Origin: Bemisia tabaci
Lineage: Eukaryota > Arthropoda > Insecta > Hemiptera > Aleyrodidae
DNA length: 64,000 bases
Direction of reading: 5' to 3'
NCBI RefSeq assembly: GCF_918797505.1
Contig: NC_092802.1
Location: 18,931,883-18,995,882 of the forward strand
Made by a program: the position numbers and the translations under genes. The notes beneath the pieces were generated by a model. That model had not been told where the DNA came from, made no database searches, and was given only the letters and a program-made list of their open reading frames with translations. This document shows positions 30,666 through 42,269 of this stretch, piece by piece (the stretch's first letter is position 1; every line of letters starts with the position of its first letter).

Positions 30666-31530
30666 TGAAGGACATTTCAACAATGATATTTTGTCCGCAC
30701 ACCTGGTTCTTCTAGTAGTTTATGTCCACGCGTTTTTTCGGCAGCGGAGTTCGCGCCGTAGTATCTTTGATTTATTTTGCGAGGGAAGCTCCGTACTCTT
30801 AAAGGATGCCCATCATTCTTAAATGTTGGAGCGCCTTCAATGTCGTTTGATACTGTGCAACACCCCTGTTGTGAAATAGTTGCTTGAGGCGCCGTGGCAC
30901 GCTGCGGCGCGGCGAGCGGCTGGCCAACTCCCCACGCGCAATGGCTCCTACAAACCTAAGGGGATACTTCAAGCATTGCGCAATGCGTAAAGTATCCCCT
31001 TAGGTTTGTAGGCGTTAGTGCGCGTTCCGCGCCGGTAGCACGCCGCTCCGCTCTGTGTTATGGCTCATAATATTTAAAATCGCGGATTCGGTGTTTTTCA
31101 GTTCATGATATTGAAGTTTTGCTCACTCTGCATGGATTTTCCTCATTTAAATTGATGAAAAAAAATTGTACTGAAGGAAAATATAAAATGTGTTTTGTAA
31201 ATATCACGGTGGTTCCGTGTCAAATTTAATGATTTCCAAAGCACTTTAATGATTCCTTTTATATTGTGTGCTTTTACTGTGCTGCAGCGCGGTGTTCGCG
31301 CAACCAAACGCTCAAAATTGGACGTATTTGACTCTAAAAGATCGATGTCCATAGTCATACAGGTTAAAACTAATGATTGCGTGCTTCTTGGGTTTTCTCT
31401 CATTTTTATTCATTTTTGTATAGTTTTTTTCAACACAACTCATATTTTCCGCGTGGACGTAAACTACTGGACAAAACTGGTGCGCGGACAAAAAATGGTG
31501 TGTACCGGACGTACCTGCGGTTGTAGGCTA
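30666..31530. mobile_element. M-family fold-back element, copy 2 (internally deleted)
   Basis: Left end GGACATTTCAACAATGATAT with TTTTGTCCG; right end CGGACAAAAAATGG. Compared with copy 3 the stretch between GTCCACGCGTTTTTTCGGCA and GTATCTTTGATTTATTTTGC is deleted. Contains the conserved hairpin (30945-31018) and a frame related to the signal-peptide-like ORF of copy 3, here preceded by a stop. Confidence 0.75.
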
Positions 31531-31552
31531 ATCCAGGCACTTCGAAGAGCAG

Positions 31553-31715
31553 TAGTGTGGCATGCTTTCCGATGTATCGATTGATCTGCCATTTAAACCT
31601 ATGGCAAATGATCGATTAGCAGGGTAATCGCAACGAACACCTTAATAATAGATTCTTCACCATAGTTTGAAATGAGGAAATGTCGATAATCGACCATTCA
31701 CGTCTTGCCCTGTCT
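31553..31715. repeat. N-family palindromic MITE
   Basis: GATGTATCGATTGATCTGCC, ATTTAAACCTATGGCAAA, a GGGTAATCGCAACGAACACC centre, then ACCATAGTTTGAAATGAGG. Confidence 0.65.
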
Positions 31716-32459
31716 AAGAGGGGGGTGTAAGGGGGTTCTGGGAGGCTATCCCAGAATATTTACGAAATGATATAACATCTAATATACGTTTTGAGTTAAT
31801 TTTTCATGAATAAGCACCAAATATAGGCATCTTCCTTCTTCCAGGTAGTAGAGTCCAGACTCCAACAAAATTTCACAAGGAAAACTACTTTTTATTTAAT
31901 AAGTTTACAAAAACTTAAGAGGAAACTTCCATAACGATTCTATACATGTTAAAAATCGGTATCATCATTTCGTCACGTTCTTTATCCTCCTTTTTTCCTA
32001 ATTTATTTCCATTTTTCACTCGTTCAGCATAGAAAGAACCGGAGACAGTTTGTCCCGCTCTTGACCCTCTACAGTGCCAGTTCCGGAGCGTCTTCGGCGT
32101 GGAAAGCAACTTTCCCTCTACACAGAGCTTCCGCCTTGTTAAAAAGTAGAAAAAAAGAAAAAGCCTCTAGTTAGAGTCCTCAAGCAGAGAGAAGTCGCAC
32201 ACGAGAATTGTCAAATCTGTGTGAAAAATGGTTCCGCAGGAAGCTATCTCCTTGAGTACACAGAAAGCATTGGGTGGATTTGGCATCTTGGATGGTCCGA
32301 CGACGCACCGAAAGGACTGAAAATATAATGAAGATGTTGCCAATTTTCACGAATTTGTAACTCCGGAGCTGAAACCCAGTATCATGCGTCCAGTCACACA
32401 TATAAAGCCTTCGCATAAAAATGACGGATTTTCAGACTGTAGTCTACGAAAGGCTCATT
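31716..32459. other. Unassigned spacer
   Basis: No gene or repeat recognised. Confidence 0.4.
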
Positions 32460-32840
32460 GCTCCCGTTTACCGGAACTAGTTCCAAATTCCGGAACTTTT
32501 CAGATTTTCCTGATTTTTCCGGAATTTTTGAGATTTTCCTGAATATTTCCCGGAACTTTTGAAATTTCCGAAATGTTCCGGATCTTTTGCGTTTCCCGGG
32601 ACTCTCTCGGAACTTTTGAAAAAAATCTAAAAAGAATCCCGGAACTTTTGACGGCCATGAAGTGGGAGAAATTTGAACCATAAAATTCCAAATCCCGGAA
32701 CTTTTGGGAGCACTGGAACATGGAATGGGAGCACTGGAAAGGCACCTAACCATTGAGGTGAATTTTGGTGATCCAAAGACGAGATAAGGAACTCAGCTGG
32801 TCCGCCAGACAATCCCGGCAATTTATCCCGGAATTTATGT
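32460..32840 (-). repeat. T-family TTCCGGAA-rich repeat, inverted
   Basis: Many TTCCGGAACTTTTGA and GATTTTCCTGAA words, inverted relative to 21580-21750. Frames of up to 119 codons on the minus strand come from this periodicity and use overlapping frames, so they are not called. Confidence 0.65.
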
Positions 32841-32979
32841 CAGAAACTGATCCAAAACGTGTGGCAGCAATAATATTAACCCTGTATATGGCATAGCGTC
32901 ACGAATTCGTAACAACGTATTTTCAGGGTTTATAAAACTTGAATCTTTCCCCTGTGCCATAATTTTACAAAATTTCATT

Positions 32980-33021
<42 letters not shown>

Positions 33022-33275
33022 AAGAATTGATTCCCTTAATTGTAAAATGTAAAAAAAAAATTTATACTCTATTTTTTTTATGCAAGCTACAAAACAGATC
33101 TGAAGAACCTGAGATCCAAAATTAATTTATGCCATAGAGGGTAGTATTTTACCAGCACATTTGCGAACATTTTTTCTTAATGAGGGAATGAATGTCGCTT
33201 TTTCACTTAATAAGTGAGAGAGACATCATAACACTAGATTCCTCCCAACGAGCGCAATCTTGCGCAAAGGGTGCG
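32841..33275. other. AT-rich spacer with T40-type tract
   Basis: A T run of about 40 at 32981-33020, whose exact length is uncertain in any assembly. Otherwise AT-rich. Confidence 0.5.
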
Positions 33276-33512
33276 TATATGAGGCCTTATATGTAACAAT
33301 GGTGGATGTGAAAAATTACCTTTTCGAAACACGCTTGAAAAACTGTTTTGTTCACACAAAAATTTAATATGTTTGGCTGTGGCATAATGTACAGATCTCG
33401 AAGATCACATCTCAAGTATTTTCTCAAAATTTTCTCGATGCCAAAACAGTTTTTTGAATGTGTTTCGCATCCGCCATTTTTTCACATCCGCCATTGTTAC
33501 ATATAAATCCTC
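33276..33512. repeat. AD fold-back MITE
   Basis: Arms TATATGTAACAATGGTGGAT / ATCCGCCATTGTTACATATA and AAAACTGTTTTG / CAAAACAGTTTT. A single copy in the window. A 40-bp palindrome GGACTTGAAAACCAGGACG / CCTGGTTCTCAAGTCC follows at 33517-33560. Confidence 0.7.
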
Positions 33513-33805
33513 ATATAGGACTTGAAAACCAGGACGTTTTCCTGGTTCTCAAGTCCTGCATATTCCCTTAGATCTCGTCCCTTGATCAATTCGATTCAAC
33601 TTCAGGTTTCAAACTATCTTGCACAACGGTTCGTAAAAAAATATTTAAAAACAAAAAAATTGGCAAGAGTGGAGCTCTCGCAATTTTTAATGAGATGATT
33701 TTCGGGTAGAGTGGGCCAAGGACTTTCCATGTTGGTTGACGGATGCCTCTTCAACTGTTGCGATGCCGTGAGCTCGAGCGTAGAGTTATGAATTTTTTCG
33801 GAAAG
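33513..33805. other. Spacer with small palindrome
   Basis: Only the 33517-33560 palindrome stands out. Confidence 0.4.
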
Positions 33806-33900
33806 GACCACTAGACAAGATACGAATTTAAGCATTCTGATACATGTTTTCAACAAGAATTTCAGGTAGAACACGATTTTAACATCTAAAATCACTGAAC
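33806..33900 (-). repeat. D-family left-arm fragment
   Basis: GGACCACTAGACAAGATACG, AAGCATTCTGATACATG and TTTCAGGTAGAACACGATTT match the left arm of the full D element. Confidence 0.65.
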
Positions 33901-34846
33901 TTTTTTTCATAAAAGTTCAAATTTCAAAATTTCATGTATGTATATCATAAACGAAACATTCTATCTGTTTCAGGTAAGGAGCTCATTCGTGCTATTTAAT
34001 CATGAAACCACTTGGATGGTAAACATTGTTAATTTTGCGGTAAGTCATGACTAATTTCATACATAATTGGACACTCCGCGGGAAAATGGATTTTAGTTCA
34101 CGGAAGAAAATCTTTTAGGAAAACAATTTTTGCCTGCTTGGTCAACAATTTAGCGTACGAATTTTCGACCGATAAATTATCAGCCAGAAATTCGGGATAA
34201 TGTCAGTGATAATACCTGAAAGGGCCCTAAATCATAAGCTGCGACGTGCTCCATGACGTATTTTTTTGTAGTAAAAGAGGGTTGTGTTATAATCAGAAAT
34301 CAAGAATTACACTGATTTTTCCTGTGATCCCATGCGAAACCCGAGGACATTTTGAACAAAATTGCACCGATACATTTTTGTAAGAAATCTATCAGTACAT
34401 TTTTGTAAAAAAAAATTGCTCCTATACATGCCTGTAAAAAATTGAATTGTTTGAGCCAATTTTGCAACCTTGAAATCGAGTTACGTTCCTTCTTCCGAGA
34501 AACGACGAAATGTAGACTTGAGTAGAGGGTGGGGGGATAGGAAGAGGTTACAATATCCGATCCCACCGTCACTTTCTTTTAACGGCTCATTAAAACAGAG
34601 AGTAAAGTTTCTAACCTATACGGGTAAAAAACATAACTCGCTGGATGGGGAATAGCTTCAATACAATTGCCTCAAGCTTACATTCACTCGCTTCGTAGGG
34701 TTTCCAGAACGTAGGAAACGTAGAGCAACTGATAAAATTCCAAGAAAACTCTTTTGTTCTTCTTCTTATCCACGTAACGCACCGCCGCGGTTTGAGCTTA
34801 GGGAAAATTACGGTGCGAACCATGTTTAATCGGGCGGTCGGGAGAG
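33901..34846. other. Unassigned AT-rich stretch
   Basis: No gene supported. Local T/A repeats with CAGTACATTTTTGTAA-like words at 34360-34440. Confidence 0.4.
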
Positions 34847-35101
34847 CTACCGCGCTAAGGAAGAACGCCGTATGAACCTTCAAGCGTTGCCAAATGTCCG
34901 TTGACTAATCAATATTTATCGAAGATGTCTATATATAAATTTCTCTCCCGATTTTTTTGAGGGTTTAGTTCGAAATATGATCCAAAATTCCTGGAAATTC
35001 CAAGGAAAAATATTCGTAAATTTCGGATAAAATAAATATTTTCTGATAAGAAATGTGGCAACATTCGAATTCTCATATGGTGTTTTTACTCCGCACGGCA
35101 G
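34847..35101. mobile_element. CTGCCGTG-family MITE, TSD AGAG
   Basis: Ends CTACCGCGCTAAGG and CTCCGCACGGCAG, 255 bp. Exact AGAG at 34843-34846 and 35102-35105. Confidence 0.85.
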
Positions 35102-35315
35102 AGAGGCAGTGGGTGTTACGATTGCACCTGACCTATCTTGAACTTTCCTCCACTTCTCGCTGATTAATTAATTAGCGCGAGTTAAAATAAGTAGACGCCA
35201 CTATTTCCCGGGCATTTATCACTTCCCGGAATTGAGCTGCGCATCCTATCATTTAGCCACGTTGCCATCTTTACTGAGCTACTGCGTCACGGAACGGCCA
35301 TTTTTGATTCCACTG

Positions 35316-35745
35316 GAGTACTCAGGTTGGGATAGAGTCCCTTTATACCCAGAGTTAGAGAACTCAATTCTGGTCGGCCATGGCGTCACAAAAGTGTGCA
35401 CCCAAGCGGACGATATTGAGGGATAAGGATAAGGAATCCTGCGATGTCTATCATTCAAAAACAGGAACATCAGAAAAACTGATCAAAATCTAACCAAAGA
35501 AATTTCAATCAAATAAAATGAGATTGATTTGTGAAGAATATCTTTATCTTTTTTTCATTTTGGTGCGATGAAAATAACGATGTACTTTTGATAAATCACC
35601 ATTAGGATATGTTTTCATTATTTTTGTTCACTTGCGACACCATGAGCGAGAACCAATCAGTATTGGATTTTTTTAGGCCTTTTTAAGTCCTACCAGAATT
35701 GAGTTGTCATAACTCTGGATATAAAGGGACTCAAGGTTGGGAGTG
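35316..35745. repeat. AE fold-back element
   Basis: Inverted arms of about 60 bp: GAGTCCCTTTATACCCAGAG with AACTCAATTCTGGT, and ACCAGAATTGAGTT with CTCTGGATATAAAGGGACTC. The interior is AT-rich. A single copy. Confidence 0.65.
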
Positions 35746-35816
35746 TATGCATGGATCACTTCATGGAGGCCCAACAGGGCAGCCAACCTATACTTACACG
35801 AAATATCCGAAAGAGA

Positions 35817-36115
35817 GTCAGACTGATTTAGTTACTATGTCATTCGTTATATACATCGAACTCTTGGTTCAAACCAAAAGAAACTAACATAATGTCATGT
35901 GTGAATTCTTCGTGAGTTAATTGTGTTAATTTATCAACATTTAGTCACTGACCGGTCATAAATCAATCAAAGACTCATTAAACACAAGAACTTTTGAATA
36001 TAACAAAAACTTGGAATCAATGTGTGCAAAGCAGAGACAAGGTTCTCTGTTTGTTTACATTTGAACCAAGGATTCGATATTATATCGAATGACGTAGCCA
36101 TTAAATCAGCTTATC
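35817..36115. repeat. AF-family fold-back MITE, copy 1
   Basis: Arms CTGATTTAGTTACTATGTCA with CTCTTGGTTCAAAC, and GAACCAAGGATTCGA with TGACGTAGCCATTAAATCAG. The interior holds TGACCGGTCATAAATCAATC. Confidence 0.7.
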
Positions 36116-37187
36116 CACAGGAAAGCAGGCTGGCTAGGCTGGCAGTGATCAGAAGTAAAAATTATTTTTACAATTTTACCTAGAACCTGATGTGAGAAGG
36201 CTTAACAAGTTTAATCTTATCGAAAGTGCAAAACATCATGTTATACTCGTGCTTGCATTGAAGCGATCTTTAATAGATATACAACAAGAATTTACATTTA
36301 ATAACAAAGGGGGTTTTTTTTAAAAAAAAAAAAAAATTCATAGTTTGGCTGCTCTTTTGGACCCAAGTTCTATTCACGGAAACATTGGTGAATGCCGGCT
36401 GGGTTTTAAGGACTGTAGATCTGTACTTAGGTTTCGTTGTTTCGTTGTTTCTTTGATTTCGTTTCGTGATTCATACACGACCAAATCAATTTTAGTTCCA
36501 AACAAAGATTACCTATATCTCTCTCGTTCTCTCTTGACCCCTGTGGTGTATTTCAATCTCAGTCCAATTTCAAATGCTAAATATGAACCTTATTTTTTTC
36601 ATTTTTCTTGCAAATACAAACTTATGTGCAGTTTTACGTACGCTTAAAAAAATATGCATTGAAATACAATTCGATGCTTGAAATGGAGAATTCGCACAAA
36701 AATTTATTATTGCTTCATCTTAGACTAATTAAAGGGCTGATTTCCTAGTATTCTTTATAATCTTTCCGTCGTATGTGAAATAGTATACAAATAGATTTAA
36801 TAGTGAGAAAATACACCGCCTAGAGACGCCTTTTAACGGCATTTCCCTTTTAATTACATGTATTTTTGTAGATTAGATCATTTTTTCGTATCGTTACCTG
36901 CAATAATTGTTCGATATATGAACCGAAGGTATCCTCGTGTTCAGTTGACTCAATATTTTGCATTTAAACATGAAATCCCTCAAATGCAAATTCAACCTCC
37001 TCATTTGCAAATTCTCCATTAATTTTCGAAAGCGTGAGCTACACACGGGGGTCGAATGAGAGCAAATAATAAGGATAATTGTCAAAACGTCACTCCGACG
37101 TCATTCTGATTGCCATCGATAGAGGCATCCGCGGAATTCGTCGAGTTTTATGACCCGTGACAAAGCGAATCTATCGCTTATAGATTG
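36116..37187. other. AT-rich stretch, no gene supported
   Basis: A17-type tract at 36321-36337. The 100-codon frame at 36345-36647 has no motif. Confidence 0.45.
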
Positions 37188-37399
37188 ATTTAGTGGCTAC
37201 GTCATGGTCCATATATCTACAAACAAATAAAATTGCTTCTGATTCGCGCCCTTTGCACCATGGTCGTAAAATGCGTCCGAGTGTTTCTTACAGTCGTGGT
37301 CTATTGTGTTTGATGAGTCCTTAATGGGGTCTTATGACCGGTCAATGACTAAACTTTCATAAATGAACAGAATTAACTCACACAGAATTGGTACATTAG

Positions 37400-37703
37400 C
37401 AGGGTGTCTACAAGTCTAGAATTTCCGGAAAGTCCGGTAATATAGTACTGATTTTTTAAGGGCGGTCCGGAAGTACTGAAGAAGTGAAATTCCGCAAGAA
37501 GGTCCGGATTTTTTTTTTATTTTTTTTTTTTTTCATATTTGTCGCGATTTGAGCGAGAAATTCAAATTTTTGAAATTTTTCACTTTTTGTCAATTGGAGG
37601 CACTGAAAACGCACTGGCTTTTTCTGTTGAGCAGGTACTAAATTTCTCGGGAATGTACTGACAAGGACTGATTTTTAGCCAGCCTGTTTTAGTAGACACC
37701 CTG
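37400..37703. mobile_element. CAGGGTGTCTAC-ended insertion
   Basis: Ends CAGGGTGTCTAC and GTAGACACCCTG are inverted, with TCCGGAAAGTCCGGTA-type words inside. CAGGG...CCCTG ends suggest hAT, but I could not find a matching 8-bp duplication. Confidence 0.6.
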
Positions 37704-37718
37704 ATAAGGTTGTGCTTT

Positions 37719-37932
37719 CACTGAATAAAAAAAAAAGAATCTTATTTGCCGCCAAGAAGTATTTATTCTTAAATCAAGAATTTTTCTGGTTAATATAAGC
37801 TACTTTTTTTACTTAATCCAATCATTATTTTCCTTGTATCAAGAAAAAGTCAGATTAAAGTAAGATAAAAAAAATTATTGGCGAAAAACTCAAGAACTAT
37901 CATGCTTGATCCAAGTTACTTTTTTTTCAGTG
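37719..37932. mobile_element. CACTG-group MITE (family L), TSD TT
   Basis: Ends CACTGAATAAAAAAAAAAG and CTTTTTTTTCAGTG, with TTGCCGCCAAGAAGTA and ATTGGCGAAAAAC inside. TT flanks both sides (37717-37718, 37933-37934). Confidence 0.75.
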
Positions 37933-37988
37933 TTGGTTTGAACCATAAGAGTCCCATATTACATTGAATGACGTAGTCACTAGATCAG

Positions 37989-38504
37989 TCCATCGAAGCT
38001 GTGAGAGAATAATTGAAACGGTCCCACTCAAAAGGATTTTTCCCGCCAAAGCGGGCACCAACGCTCTCCAGTCTCGGCGAGCACATATTTGTTTGCAGCA
38101 ATTTTTCTCCCTTTTTTTTATCAACGTCCGGAGGGGGGGTGAAAAAAAGCGGGCCCGCGGCCCCCTCCGGCCGGCCCTAATTTCCCGGCTTAGTTTTCGC
38201 CCGTCAGTTTCCTTTTCCTTTCTCCTCCAATTTAATTAAAAGGACTCGAACGGATCCCCGCCCCGCCCCCGCCGGGCGCAGTGATCGCCAGCGCCGCCTC
38301 GTCGCTGCGAAAAAAACGCGCCTACTCGGCACTAGGCGAATTTTTAATTCCAGGGGACAACCGCGCCGCCGCGACCCACCGCACAGTGCGGCCTTTTGTG
38401 GAACAAAATCAAAAATTGACATTTTGATATTGAGTATTTTTCGTGTGTTTGTCATCTCAAAGATATTCCTGACTCACAATGATGGTTAATCTTCAAATTT
38501 TTCG
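37989..38504. other. GC-rich unassigned stretch
   Basis: CG-rich patch 38130-38400; nothing recognised. Confidence 0.4.
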
Positions 38505-38592
38505 CCCAAATTAGTACAAATTTGGGTGGAAAGTGGGCGGGAAATGGGCCGAGAATCACTGGTCCATAAAAAATACACGGGAAAAGGACGTC
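38505..38592 (+). repeat. Direct repeat, left copy
   Basis: ACAAATTTGGGTGGAAAGTG, GGCCGAGAATCACTGGTCC and AAATACACGGGAAAAGGACG recur at 38905-39003 in the same orientation, about 400 bp apart. Confidence 0.7.
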
Positions 38593-38904
38593 AATTTCAA
38601 AATGAAGATTCCAATGCTCCGGGTGGTTGACATTTTCTTAATCCTCAGATAACCAACTTCACTTCTATCAAAAAGATCTTGCGACTTTTTGCGACTATCA
38701 GAGATATTAGAAGTTAAAGTTTGGGTTTTTCACGTTCCTTTACATTGTTAACATAGGGCTGATTCGAGGTTGTTAACTTCAAATAAACTTTTCTCAAAAA
38801 GTACGTAAAATATCGTGAGATATAACATTTTCTTATTCTTAGAGTGTTTTACATTAATAGTGCCAAAGAGTTTTCCTATGTAGGTGCTACTATCTTGCGC
38901 TAAT

Positions 38905-39003
38905 AATTGGTTCAAATTTGGGTAGAAAGTGGGCGGCAAATGCGGGTCGAGAATCACTGATCCAATAGAAATACACAGGAATACACAGGAAAAAGACGAT
39001 AAC
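38905..39003 (+). repeat. Direct repeat, right copy
   Basis: Partner of 38505-38592, with an extra ACACAGGA repeat and ending against the D element. Confidence 0.7.
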
Positions 39004-39007
39004 TTCA

Positions 39008-39559
39008 ATGGACCACTAGACAAGGTACGAATTTAAGCGATCTGATACATGTTTCTTAACCAGAATTTCACGTAGAAAACGATTTACACAACGAAAATTA
39101 CGGAAACCAACTCCTAACGAAGATATTAACGTTTTTATTTCACATTGGTTACGAGGAATTCGAACTGCCCGCTCACAAGAAACTCAAAACTCTACGTGAG
39201 TCAAATCGCCCACTACAACGGTTTCAGCAAGCTTCTCAATCGAGGAATGTTTATTTCCCATCATCTGTTGTTCAAACTATTAGCAATTTGCTACAGCTGA
39301 GCCAAAGCGTCAAGATTGAGGTTGCCAGATTTTTATATCGCAGAGACTGTCATGATAACGTTTAGCGCGCGATGTGAATCACGTAGAGCATTGAGTTTTC
39401 GTGAGCGGGTGGTTTGAATTCACGCATCAAGAATTATTGAATATCTTCGTAAGGAGTCGATTTCGGTACTTTTTGTTGTGGCATCGCGTTCTACGTTAAA
39501 TTTTGGTTAAGAAGCATGTATCAGAATGCTGAAATGTGTACCTTGTCTAGTGGTCCATT
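39008..39559. mobile_element. D-family fold-back element, complete
   Basis: About 552 bp. Ends AATGGACCACTAGACAAGGT and ACCTTGTCTAGTGGTCCATT are perfectly inverted over the visible 20 bp. Arms include CTGATACATGTTTCTTAACC and AAGAAGCATGTATCAGAATG. Fragments at 11925, 23797, 23937 and 33806 derive from it. Confidence 0.85.
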
Positions 39560-40111
39560 GACGATTTCTGGGATAAAAATTTCATTTTTAGAGTATTTCC
39601 TTGGTAATTATCATTTTCAGAGTAAAACGGATTCTACGGTAAAAATTACCTATAATTCGACTTGTCTTTTGTCCAAACCTCTTTTCTTCACCGTTGTTAC
39701 GAGTTTCATCCTATTTTTCCATTAAAGGGCCCCACTGTGCGCCGGCTCGTGCTAAAACTCGCCTGAATTACATTGTTCGAACGGGGCTCGTCGTCCGCGT
39801 CGCGCAACGTCGCGTCGGTCGTTAATTGCGCGTGCGTTTGCGGGGGTTTTGTTGTGACGATGCAGTCTTAATTATCGGCGAATGCACTCACTCGCCTAAA
39901 ACCGCGCATCTGCGTGGGATAACCATATGGCCGATGCGTTGTTTTCCGTCATCGTAACGGAGTGCACCAGTTCGCTCAATTGGAGCAAGTGCCATTCGAG
40001 CGAGTTTTTCACGGGGAGCCTGGAGGGACTTCATAATGGAGCCGACGGGAGGTGATGGCAGTAATGCCTGCTTTTTTGCAAACCGTAATCGCAGCGCCTG
40101 CTTGTTATATT
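39560..40111. other. Unassigned CpG-rich stretch
   Basis: An isolated CCACTGTGCGCC at 39731 resembles a Transib-like right end without its arm. No gene recognised. Confidence 0.4.
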
Positions 40112-40195
40112 AGGGCGTATTCATGCTAAAAGGAACTAAGTGCATAGGGTTTGCGTGTAACATAGTTCCTTTTAGCATGAGCGTCCATTTATAAA
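40112..40195. repeat. AC-family short palindrome
   Basis: GGCGTATTCATGCTAAAAGG with AACTAAGTGCA, and CATAGTTCCTTTTAGCATGA, form an 80-bp hairpin related to 16757-17113. Confidence 0.7.
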
Positions 40196-40774
40196 TCTTG
40201 AACTCTGTTCGTCCGCGATAAAAAAAGCGACGCTGACGCGAGATTAAGCGTCTGCATTGGTGCGGACTTTAAATGGGGCAACCAGTGGTGGGAACGAAAG
40301 TAATTAGTGCGCTATTTTTTTAAGGATCAGGCAATTAAAATACGCCCGGGTAGTGTTGACTGTGAAAAAAGAAGGTTGAAAAACTCGTGGTCTTTTGAAA
40401 GGAACAATTCTCAAACCGAAGTAAACATATGCGAATGAGAACGTGTGTTTGCTTCACAATGTCATCGGCAGAAATCATGATTCTCATTTCTATGCTACAC
40501 ACTATTCTTTTTTTTAAATACAAAATTTATATTACTTTTAAAAATAAAGAATTAATTAAGGCTATAAAATATGGGTCACATTGTATACATCGTATCGTAA
40601 TATATTTCACATTGTATTTATTATATTGTAATATATTGATTATTCCAATAGTTTCAGTTTCTATTAATTCATATGTAATAATTATTTGGATCTAACTAGT
40701 TTATGAAAACATTAATGTGTGAAATTAAAGATAACATAAATAAGTTTTCAGATTAATAAAATTATACATCGATG
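40196..40774. other. AT-rich spacer
   Basis: Strongly AT-rich from 40500 to 40770; nothing recognised. Confidence 0.4.
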
Positions 40775-40990
40775 GTGACAATCCCAAACCACGTATCTCG
40801 GTTCGCGACGTCGCAGACTTCCTGTCATACTTTATTTTTTAAAAACAGAATTGCTCATCGACAATTCTTAAAATTCTCCAATACTTTTCCTATATCCATC
40901 CTGATTTGTTTTCCTGTGCATAAATAAAATAGGAATGGATACTTTTAAAAACCGCAAACAAGATACGAGGGTTGGGAGTATCATCGTCAA
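40775..40990. repeat. AA-family MITE
   Basis: CACGTATCTCGGTTCGCGACGT at the left and AACCGCAAACAAGATACG at the right, imperfect inverted ends, related to 4285-4512. Outer GATGGTGACAATCCCAA and TTGGGAGTATCATCG are also inverted. Confidence 0.65.
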
Positions 40991-41194
40991 TGTGGTATTT
41001 ATAACTTTTGAACTTATAACTTATTATATACTGAACTTTTTTTAACTTTTTTGAACTTTTATTGAACTTTTGAACTTATCATGTATTGAACTGTATACCT
41101 TAACCGTGGAATAGGCGAGTCTCAACGGTAGAAACACATTATGCCAATTTCAAAGTCGCTATGAAACTTGCGCTGAGTCAGCAGTGAACTCCCG
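40991..41194. other. Short repeats of TTGAACTTATAA words
   Basis: Irregular short repeats CTTTTGAACTTATAA at 41005-41095. Confidence 0.45.
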
Positions 41195-41280
41195 AGTTCG
41201 TAACGATCCACGAAGCGCCTTCAGTTTTCAGCATACCTCACGCACATCCGTTGAGTTAAAATAGTTGTATGCTTCAGTTG
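41195..41280 (+). repeat. X-family repeat, diverged
   Basis: GATCCACGAAGCGCCTTCAG, CATACCTCACGCACATCCG and GAGTTAAAATAGTTGTATGC. Confidence 0.55.
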
Positions 41281-41439
41281 TATCACTGAGAGCATTCCTC
41301 GTCCTACGATACGATGCAAGTGCAACAGGGGCATTCCATCTGCTACTGTGCAACGTAACCCTTCTTTTATGTTGTCCACAACGAGACAGCGACGAGAAAC
41401 GGGAAGAATCGAAGTATTTCATTTTTAATACCCATTTTT

Positions 41440-41825
41440 GGCCATTTCATGGGAAACGAGTGACCATCTGATTTTGCGGTTTTCTTTTTTCGGTTCAGTA
41501 TACCTTGTACCAACGAGTTATATAGATATTCAAGCGCTATTCGGGTCGAAAAATATAAATTTTTCAGGGCAGACTATGAAAAATCAGTATCTGAAAGTCG
41601 GTGAGAACGAAAACATACCAACTCGGAAATTTTTAAACGCTTGATTCTCTGTCATCAAACACGGTGTGTCGATTTCAACTTGGTGTTTTACAAAGTATTT
41701 TAGTGCTTGTCCTTTGGCACCAAAAAGGTTTTTCTTAAACTAACTTCTTCGCCCGCTGCGCAGTTTTAGGTGTTTCCTGAACAATTTTTTCCCCCGAGTT
41801 GGTGTGTTTTCGAACTCACTGATTT
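41440..41825 (-). repeat. S-family composite, inverted copy
   Basis: Reverse-complement counterpart of 14293-14660: TTTTGCGGTTTTCTTTTTTC, TTCAGTATACCTTGTACCAA, then ACCAACTCGGAAATTTTT and a terminal GAGTTGGTGTGTTTTCGAAC. Confidence 0.75.
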
Positions 41826-41880
41826 AACTGTCTTGTATGTCTGTTGCTTTGTCTATCAATATCAATAATCAGCCCGCTTG
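41826..41880 (+). repeat. P-family right-end fragment
   Basis: GCTTTGTCTATCAATATCAA and TAATCAGCCCGC only. Confidence 0.6.
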
Positions 41881-42269
41881 TAACTTGGTGCTAAGAATCG
41901 TTGTAAACGGCATCATGCTGTTAGAAAAGGGATGCAATACTAATAAATGAATCAATGAAAACGAACACTGAAGACAGTCGTTGGAAAAAAATACTCTCCG
42001 ACGAAGTGCCTCACTGGCTCGTTGTTGATTGCGAGTATCTGCAGACCGCAAACGAATTGCAATTTAATGAAGGATCAAGCGAGGAATCTGTTTAAAGCCT
42101 TTTAGGTTCCCGGCGACCCTGCTCCCTCTGCCGCGTGGATTATCATACTCCGCGCAAGTCGGCTCGAGTGAATGTGCATCGAATCCCACGGATTAAAAAG
42201 GTTAGACGCAGCGGTGTAAGGTGACCAGCGCACAGTGATCAAAAACTATCTCTACAGTTCTTGGCTAAA
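41881..42269. other. Unassigned spacer
   Basis: Nothing recognised. CACAGTGATC at 42230 is an isolated heptamer match. Confidence 0.4.

Larger units (their letters stand above)
37188..37988. mobile_element. AF-family MITE copy 2, split by two insertions
   Basis: Left arm GATTTAGTGGCTACGTCATG and interior TGACCGGTCAATGACTAAA; right arm GGTTTGAACC and ATTGAATGACGTAGTCACTAG. Interrupted at 37400-37703 and 37719-37932. Confidence 0.75.

Noticed and set aside
38386..38392. CACAGTG heptamer in GC-rich DNA
   Set aside because: Not followed by the GATCGAGTCAAT arm; a chance heptamer.
39731..39742. CCACTGTGCGCC
   Set aside because: Looks like a right terminus plus target, but the preceding sequence lacks the arm.
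42230..42238. CACAGTGATC
   Set aside because: Resembles a Transib-like start for ten bases only; no arm and no partner end.
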